The notes beneath the pieces were generated by a model. It worked only from the letters and a program-made list of their open reading frames with translations, made no database searches and had not been told where the DNA came from. Of a DNA stretch of 64,000 nucleotides, positions 57,047 to 64,000 are shown one piece after another. How positions within the stretch are numbered: position 1 is the stretch's first letter; each line of letters begins with the position of its first letter. The stretch comes from Spisula solida (lineage: Eukaryota; Mollusca; Bivalvia; Venerida; Mactridae), in assembly GCA_947247005.1 (NCBI GenBank), contig OX365949.1, forward strand, positions 630,001-694,000, given 5' to 3'. A program made the translations under genes and the position numbers.

Positions 57047-59955
57047 ATATGGAACGCCATAGCTGCCTTCTGTTGGTACAAATCAGTTTGTTTTGTGCAT
57101 TTATTAAGTTGTTCTATGCTACCATCATTATGTTATGAGTATAAGCCAAAGCGTTCGGTACTTAAGACATTTTGTCTTGTACAAACACCAGTTCTTTCTG
57201 TGCATTCGTCATTATGTTATGTACATTTACTAACTCGTTCTGTACAAACGCATTTTGTTGTGTGCATAGATTGTTTCTTTCTGTGCAGTTGCCATTATGT
57301 TATGTGTATTTAACATGTTGTCCGGTAGATAAACTATGCTGCCCTGTGGATATGTCAATATGTTATGTGCATTTACAAATTCGGGATGTACTAAAACAGT
57401 TCGTGATGTGCATACATCATTTCGTTATGTGTGTTTGTCATTATGTTGTGTGCATTAATCATGTTGTTCTGTGCATACATCATTTCGTTATGTGCGTTTG
57501 TCATTATGTTGTGTGCATTAATCATGTTGTTCTGTACATACATCATTTCGTTATGTGCGTTTGTCATTATGTTGTGTGCATTAATCATGTTGTTCTGTGC
57601 ATACATCATTTCGTTGTGTGTGTTGGTCATTATGTTGTGTGCATTAATCATGTTGTTATGTACTACCGACAGTTTGTCATGTGCATACATCATTTCGTTA
57701 TGTGCGTTTGTCATTATGTTGTGTGCACCTATCATGTTGTTATGTAGTTACAACAGATTGTCGTCTGCGTACATCATTACACTTAGCATTTACTTAATTG
57801 TTATGTGTTAGCAACATGCTGTCTTGTGCATACACCTTTTCGTTCTGTGCAAACATCGTTATGTAGAGTGCATACATCGTTATTATGTTCGGATAAATTA
57901 TCTTAAGCATTAAAACGGGTAACACCGGTAAAGCGAAAATGTTTCCGCTCAATAACTTGAGTTAGGATTGTACGGAAGCACAGAGGTGACATGGTCCATA
58001 TTAAGTTGTGGGAACGACATATCCAAGGGATGCAAATATGTTTTATCTTGTGGGAACAAGTTATATGAGTGTAGAAAATATTTTTTATCTGGTTGGAACG
58101 ACTTATTTGAGGGTTTTTCACATGGGCACCTAGTCTCCTACCATTTAGGTTTTTCCTACGGACACCTAGTCCCCTACCATTTACGTTTTTCACACGAGAA
58201 CCTACCATTTAGGTTTTTCTACGGACACCTAGTCCCCTAACATTGATTTTTTCCCATGGACACCTACCTTTTTGGTTTTTCCCATGGACACCTAGTCCAC
58301 TACCATTTAGATTTTTCCCATGGACACATAGTCCTCTATTATTTAGGGTTTTTCGTGGACACCTACTATTTAGGTTTTCTCATGGACACCTAGCTCCCTA
58401 CTTTTTGGTTTTTCTACCATGTGAAAAACTAAAATGGTAGGGGACTAGCTTTCTGTAGTAAATGGCATGGAAATATGTGTAATGGTAGGTGTTCATGTGA
58501 AAACCCTAAATTATAGGGGACTATGTGTCCATGGGAAAACCCTAAATGGTTGGTGTCCATAGGAAAAACTTCAATGGTACGTGTCCCTGTGAAAAACCCC
58601 AATGGCAGAGGACTATGTGTCATTGTGATTAACCAAAATAGTAGGGGACCAGGTGTCTGTAGGAAAAACCTAAATTGTAGTTGACTAGGCGTCCAAGTGA
58701 AAACCCAAACTGGTAGGGGACAAGGTTTTTGCTGAAAAAACCTAAATGATAAGTGTCCATGGGAAAAACCAAAATGATAGGGGATAAGGTTTCTGTAGGA
58801 CACCATGGGAAAAACCTAAATTGTAGGGGACTAGGTGTCCATGTGAAAAACCAAAATGGTATGGTACTAGGTGTCAAGTCGTTCCCACAAGATAAAACAA
58901 TATTTTCTACCTTCAAATAATTTGTTCCCACAAGATAAAAAATATTTTCTACCCTCAAATAATTTGTTCCCACAAGATAAAACATATTTGCTTCCCTTGG
59001 ATATGTCGTTCCCACAACTTAATATTGACCATGTCATATCTGTGCTTCCGTACATTCCTAACTCAAGTTATTGAGCGGAAACATTTCAGCTTTACCGGTG
59101 TTACCCGTTTTAATGCCCAAGACAATTTATCCGAACATAATAACGATGTATGCACTCTACATAACGATGTTTGCACAGAACGAAAAGTTGTAAGCACAAG
59201 ACAGCATGTTGCTAACACATAACAATTGAGTAAATGCTAAGTGTAATGATGTACGCACACGACAATCTGTTGTAACTACATAACAACATGATTAGTGCAC
59301 ACAATATAATGACAAACACACATAACGAAATGATGTATGCACAGAACAACATGATTAATGCACACAACATAATGACAAACGCACATAACGAAATGATGTA
59401 TGCACAGAACAACATGATTAATGCACACAACATAATGACAAACGCACATAACGAAATGATGTGTGCACAGAACAACACGAGTAATGTACACAACATAATG
59501 ACCAACACACACAACGAAATGATGTATGCACAGAGCAACATGATTAATGCACACAACATAATGACAAACACACATAACGAAATGATGTGTGCACAGAACA
59601 AACTGTTTTAGTACATCACGAATTGGTAAATGCACATAACATATTGACATATGCACAGGACAGCATAGTTTATCCACCGGACAACCTGTTAAATACACAT
59701 AACATAATGGCTACTGCACAGAAAGAAACAGTACATGCACATAACAAAATGTCGTTTGTACAGAACGAGTTAGTAATTGCACATAACATAATGACGAATG
59801 AACAGAAAGAACTGGTGTTTGTACAAGACAAAATGTCATAAGTACCGAACGCTTTGGCAAATACTCATAACATAATGATGGTAGCATAGAACAACTTAAT
59901 AAATGCACAAAACAAACTGATTAGTACCAACAGAAGGCAGCTATGGCGTTCCATA
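57047..59955. mobile_element. 2.9-kb foldback element with subrepeat arms
   Basis: Left arm 57047-58430 and right arm 58430-59955 are inverse copies: TATGGAACGCCATAGCTGCC at the left, GGCAGCTATGGCGTTCCATA at the right, with TA at both outer edges. Each arm has three zones: an outer zone of 21-bp subrepeats (57090-57900; 59160-59910), a unique linker with a nested TTGTGGGAACGACATATCC segment, and an inner zone of ~36-bp subrepeats (58095-58420; 58440-58870). The structure resembles Drosophila FB and sea-urchin TU foldback elements. ORFs up to 191 codons here follow from the 21/63-bp period and are not called. Confidence 0.88.
57400..57750 (+). repeat. 63-bp higher-order repeat made of three 21-mers (left arm)
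   Basis: Units of three related 21-mers such as CATCATTTCGTTATGTGCGT, TGTCATTATGTTGTGTGCAT and AATCATGTTGTTCTGTGCAT, repeated about five times. The inverse copy is at 59280-59600. Confidence 0.9.
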
Positions 59956-60240
59956 GTCCTATGTTGCTGCATGTGTGTAGAAAAAAGGGAGAAAACTCGG
60001 CTCAATGTCTATGTTAAACTTAATTATGATACATCACTGACGTAGTTCACCGAAACCGAAACAAGGAAGTGTCGACGATTTGATACAAAGTGAATCTTGT
60101 GACTGTATAATCTGTTGATTGTCTTCATAAACAAAACATTCATGGGCTTTTCTCTACTAGGAAAGGTAAGCAGTCAAGTATGTACCCTTAATTGTCCCTT
60201 TAAATTGTGTAATTTTGCTTCTCCGTTCATATGATACGAT

Positions 60241-60680
60241 GGGCGTTTTCCAATTAGCAACCCGAGTAACCCGAGTTAAAAATGTGGGCATGCGCAGTCC
60301 GATAACTCGGTAGTGATATGAAGAACGTATCGAGTACGTATCGAGTCGAGTTCAAAATGGCGATCTAGCAAATATGATGATAGAAGAAATGTTTAACAAC
60401 AACAAGGAGGATGACTGACTGAAAACAACTGTATTATGATAAACTGTCTGATGTGTGCAATGAAACGTAATGTTCCCAAAGTTCAAAATTTAGGTTAGAG
60501 ATTATTCGCATGCGCTTCACGCTTTCCGCCATTTTGACTCTAGAGAACCCGCGTAGGACTGGAGGTTACTTAGGTCGAGTAGGTTTTGAGATTATAGGCA
60601 TGCGCACTGCGTTTACCCGACCTGTTCCTTTTACAACTCGTGTTACTCGTGTAACCCGAGTTCGTAATTGGAAAACGCTC
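60241..60680. mobile_element. 440-bp MITE with GGGCGTTTTCCAATTA ends
   Basis: Left GGGCGTTTTCCAATTAGCAA and right AATTGGAAAACGCTC are inverse, followed inward by repeated CGAGTAACCCGAGT blocks; GAT flanks both ends. The inside holds CATGCGCA (NRF1-like) three times and AAAATGGCG (YY1-like). Confidence 0.75.
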
Positions 60681-60699
60681 GATGTATTCACCAGTCAAT

Positions 60700-61005
60700 C
60701 GATACCATGGTCCCTCAACACCGGGGAATAGCGGGGATTTTTACTTTTGCTTTTTCAAACCCCGGGTAAAATCCCTGCCTCACAGGATCTCACAGGGCCA
60801 TACAAATGGTAAAAACCCGCGAATTTTTCCCGCTCTTTACCTCAATAACCTCACGGATTATAGTCACGACTATATTTCCCCACTATTTAGGCGCGAAATT
60901 AAATCACCGCACTCACACCGGCAGTGCAGGGACATCGGAAAGGTGATAACACGAGACTCCCCTCCCCGCTATCCCCGCCCTTCCCCGGGGTTGGGGTGAA
61001 TGGTT
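60700..61005. mobile_element. GC-rich inverted-repeat element
   Basis: CACCGGGGAATAGCGGGGAT at the left and CCCCGCTATCCCCGCCCTTC / CCCCGGGG at the right give an imperfect inverted repeat around 300 bp of sequence that is unusually GC-rich for this window. No ORF of interest. Confidence 0.5.
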
Positions 61006-61554
61006 TCAAGTGACTGGTCCATTTACCGTATCAAGTTTTCAATCAACATGTTTCGAACATCACAACGTATAAAACTTGGTTAGGTTACATAATTATATTA
61101 TGCAGATAGTATAGCATTGTGTAATTATACATACATGTTGTTAATCAAAAATATTGATATTAAATACTGTGGTTAACATTTACATGTAATTTGCACCATA
61201 AGACCGGATATTTATGGAGGGAGAAACATGTACAATTGATTATTATGCCACTGCAAGATTCACACTTGTTCGGTGAGTTCATTTGGTAGAGGCACGTACC
61301 TTAATATAGACGACCCTGTCTATTTTCTTACCCCTGGTAGAGGACTTGTCACATGGTGCAACGGCTGGTATTTCGCTCTAACTGGACGAACAGTCAAACA
61401 AAGCCATAGAGATATGACCAATGGACTCATGCTTTCATTGTTTGCATTCGACGGAGACAGTCGTTAGTGCGTGGTCACTCGGATTGTCCCTGCCTAATAT
61501 GTCAATGACAAAAGAGACATAATCTGTACTGTGTGTGATGCAAGAAATATGGGT
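61006..61554. other. Intergenic DNA upstream of the B-box gene
   Basis: Unique sequence. 61260-61470 holds a short ORF (64 codons) without resemblance to a known family. Confidence 0.4.
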
Positions 61555-61930
61555 GCGCTACCCTGTGAATAGGCTACTTAGTTCTTTGACTTACAGATAA
61601 ACCGGAGTCTATCTCTGGGTTACCAACCAGTTCACCTCCGGTTGAATGGGAAAAACTGCGTTTCAAATTGTTTCAGAAATTCCCCGGTCGAGATTCGAAT
61701 CAAGGGACCTCTACATCCATAGCCAATAGTGCTACCCACTCGACCACCGCACCATCCATGGTGCTACCCACTCGACCACCGCACCATCCATGGTGCTACC
61801 CACTCGACCACCGCACCATCCATGGTGCTACCCACTCGACCACCGCACCATCCATGGTGCTACCCACTCGACCACCGCACCATCCATGGTGCTACCCACT
61901 CGACCACCGCACCATCCATGGTTTCATTGA
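61555..61930 (-). mobile_element. SINE (minus) with its A-box head amplified six-fold
   Basis: On the minus strand the head reads GGTGGTCGAGTGGGTAGCAC (A box), then GATTCGAATCTCGACCGGGG (B box), then the core with GGAGGTGAACTGGTTGGTAA. A 32-bp piece containing the A box (GTGCTACCCACTCGACCACC on the plus strand) is repeated six times at 61730-61922. Confidence 0.75.
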
Positions 61931-62126
61931 ATTTAATCCCTTACGTGTATAAATGCTTTCAACAGTCGAAAAAAATACTTATAAGTGGTTAAAATCATTG
62001 AAATCATGTTTCAATGCTTTGACCATGTATACATCTTGTTGTTACATGTCATTTTCACAGGTAAAAAACTTCTGTGTGACTTCATAATAACAGAACTACA
62101 GGGACCGTGAATACTTAGAGGAATAC

Positions 62127-63866
62127 ATGGCTGAAGGAGGGACATCACAGACATCATTTCAAGGTTCGGTCAGTAAATCGTCCGGAGATGCGGAAGAAGC
62201 ATTATGTGAACCCTGTTATAATATGGGCAAATGGATTGTTGCGGAGGGATATTGCCGAATATGCCAAGAATACCTATGTGGTATATGTCATGATGTACAT
62301 AGAAACCAAAAGATAACAAGAGGTCACATAATCTTAGACAAGAAGCAGATGCCTCGAGGAGATGGGTTCAATACCAACCAAGACCACTGTATTGAAGTTT
62401 GTAAAACCCACCATCCTGAAATCGTCAGGTATTACTGCCAAGCCCATGATGTAACCGGTTGTAAAGACTGCATGATCCTAAATCATACAAGATGTAAGAA
62501 AATCAGAATACAAGACATTTCAAAAGGTTTTAAAGCAACTAGAGAGTTCAGGTCCATACATCAAAAACTTGACAAGTGTTACAAAGATCTAGAAGATATG
62601 AAAAGTGCATTAGACGACACTCTACAATACATGGACGCTACACACGATACTATTCAAGATCAAATCATATATTACAGGGAACAGATAAATGAGTATCTAG
62701 ATCAGGTGCACGACCAACTTACAGAGGAAGTCGCAAACATGAAGAAAACATACGAAACAGAAATGGATAAGCTTATCGCTGAGCATGAGTCAATGGCAGC
62801 TGATTTGGAAGATATACTTCAACAGATACACAACGACTCGGATAAAAACATGAATTCAATATTTGTAATCGCCAAGCACGCTAAAAAGGATTTGCCAACG
62901 ATGGAGAGGTTGATTAGCACTTTGGAGAAATCACGCCAACAATTACAACAATACCATTACGTATTTCGATCCTCCACTGAGATAGACGACCTATTATCGG
63001 CCAAATCACCGCTTGGAAAATTACAGAGAATTCCTTACGTAAATACCTGCATTTCTTACACTGGAACAATCAATGTGAAGGCTGGGACTGATAAGAAAGA
63101 CTGCTGGATCTCTGACTGTACGCTCCTTGGACCTGACAGAATCGTTGTGACTGACAACTCCAATGAGATGGTTAAACTGGTTGATATACGTAATGATACA
63201 GTTATAACAAGTTATAGAACCACAAGTCGTCCGTCAGGGATTACTGCAGTAGGTAATGATCAAGTAGCAGTCACACTACCTAGTGAGAATAAAATACTAC
63301 TCTTAAATGTTGCCGGTATATTCACCAAACAGCGTGAGGTACAACTGACGTATGCTTGTCGTGGCATCGCTTACAATGATGGAATGTTTTCTGTCACATA
63401 TGTAAATCCAGGCAGAGTAGAAATCCTTGACGTACGTGGTAATGTACTTCATACAATGCAACCTAAACAAGACAGTGTCGATCTACTGTTGAGACCTTTT
63501 TACACAATATTTGGCCAAGACAAGGATACTGTAATTGTATCGGATGAAGCCACCAACAAAGTTAGTTTGGTTACATTTAAAGGGCAAATTCTTCAAACAT
63601 ATACACACGATACGATGAAACAGCCGAGTGGTTTAGTGAGGACCGAGGATGGAGTGGTGTTTGTATGTAGCTGGCAGAGTGACAGTATACGGGTCGTAGC
63701 TCCCAACTTTAAGACGAGCAGGAACATCATCAACAATGACATTAACGTCGTGAAACCTGGTACCATTACGTACTGTGGTATCAATCATCGACTATATATC
63801 AGTAATAATGTCCCCGGCAGAGCCGTCATGAACAATACAATCAAGGTGTATTATTTGAATGTATAG
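62127..63866 (+). CDS. B-box / coiled-coil / NHL-like propeller protein (TRIM family, RING-less)
   Basis: 579 codons uninterrupted by introns. B-box 1: C27, C30, C43, C46, C51, C54, H58, H67. B-box 2: C92-x2-H95, C104, H107, C112, C115, H120. A coiled coil follows at about 140-290 (rich in E, K, Q, D with heptads, e.g. HDQLTEEVANMKKTYETEMD). The remainder forms a beta-propeller of NHL type, with motifs such as GPDRIVVTDNSNEMVKLVDI and PSGLVRTEDGVVFVCSW. The RING that gives TRIM2/3/71-type proteins ligase activity is absent, so it is probably an adaptor or sensor. Such proteins are numerous in bivalves and many respond to immune challenge (established for the family, not shown here). Start ATACATGG at 62127 is the first ATG. 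TTTTCACAG at 62052-62060 may be the acceptor of a 5' UTR intron. No AATAAA is seen before the window ends. Confidence 0.9.
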   Translation: MAEGGTSQTSFQGSVSKSSGDAEEALCEPCYNMGKWIVAEGYCRICQEYLCGICHDVHRNQKITRGHIILDKKQMPRGDGFNTNQDHCIEVCKTHHPEIVRYYCQAHDVTGCKDCMILNHTRCKKIRIQDISKGFKATREFRSIHQKLDKCYKDLEDMKSALDDTLQYMDATHDTIQDQIIYYREQINEYLDQVHDQLTEEVANMKKTYETEMDKLIAEHESMAADLEDILQQIHNDSDKNMNSIFVIAKHAKKDLPTMERLISTLEKSRQQLQQYHYVFRSSTEIDDLLSAKSPLGKLQRIPYVNTCISYTGTINVKAGTDKKDCWISDCTLLGPDRIVVTDNSNEMVKLVDIRNDTVITSYRTTSRPSGITAVGNDQVAVTLPSENKILLLNVAGIFTKQREVQLTYACRGIAYNDGMFSVTYVNPGRVEILDVRGNVLHTMQPKQDSVDLLLRPFYTIFGQDKDTVIVSDEATNKVSLVTFKGQILQTYTHDTMKQPSGLVRTEDGVVFVCSWQSDSIRVVAPNFKTSRNIINNDINVVKPGTITYCGINHRLYISNNVPGRAVMNNTIKVYYLNV

Positions 63867-64000
63867 ACAATCATTGAGAGTAACCAGACGAATTATTTAT
63901 TTTGTTTGGTTTAGAATTATGACCACTCAAAAAACATTAATTCTTAAAAGAATACGAGCAACTTACTCATAATAAGTATTGTATAATAGAATACATTTTA

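Noticed and set aside
57172..59698. Several 100-190 codon Cys/His-rich ORFs resembling zinc-binding repeats
   Set aside because: They are translations of the 21/63-bp subrepeats of the foldback element, open in several frames on both strands; the Cys/His spacing follows from TGTGCAT words.
61273..61467. 64-codon plus-strand ORF as a small gene
   Set aside because: No family resemblance, no conserved signals, and it lies in a repeat-rich stretch.

Overview
The window looks like nuclear DNA from a mollusc, most likely a bivalve. It is AT-rich, its genes are split by GT-AG introns, and it is crowded with minisatellites, short inverted-repeat (MITE-like) elements and tRNA-derived SINEs. It also has single-ORF members of two families that are often expanded in bivalves: a galactose-3-O-sulfotransferase and a B-box/TRIM-type protein. 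The species call is an inference; no database was searched.

Region 1 (1-44880, minus strand) is one gene, the m6A-writer scaffold Virilizer (VIRMA/KIAA1429 homologue). I traced 36 coding exons by hand, from the ATG at 44880 down to 463, all with GT-AG junctions and continuous phase except one. The last exons lie beyond the left edge. Exon 30 is followed by a near-perfect tandem copy (exon 31). Exon 34 is one base short for its frame. A phase-neutral 42-nt cassette exon is possible at 30798-30839. The introns carry at least eight minisatellites. Two of these (41-bp units at 33590-35028 and 37-bp units at 17332-19093) are amplifications of the exon 3' end plus its own 5' splice site, so the pre-mRNA holds dozens of tandem donor sites. 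A decayed Ty3/gypsy-type LTR element sits between exons 18 and 17.

Region 2 (44.9-47.4 kb) is the VIRMA 5' flank, with a 40-bp minisatellite and a 148-bp perfect-type hairpin. Region 3 (47378-48617, minus) is the main exon of a Gal3ST-like Golgi sulfotransferase. A promoter and a tiny first exon may lie at about 55.2 kb, which would split the start codon across a 6.5-kb intron.

Region 4 (48.6-62.1 kb) is repeat-rich non-coding DNA: tandem 170-bp units, a 39-bp minisatellite held between inverted ends, SINEs, MITEs, and a roughly 2.9-kb foldback element (57047-59955) whose arms are built of 21-bp and 36-bp subrepeats. Region 5 (62127-63866, plus) is an intact 579-codon B-box/coiled-coil/propeller protein without a RING.

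The three genes have no evident functional link. The unusual content is the interplay of tandem repeats with splice sites in VIRMA, the exon duplication, and the composite foldback element. Long ORFs inside the tandem arrays arise because the repeat periods are multiples of three, and they are not called as genes.
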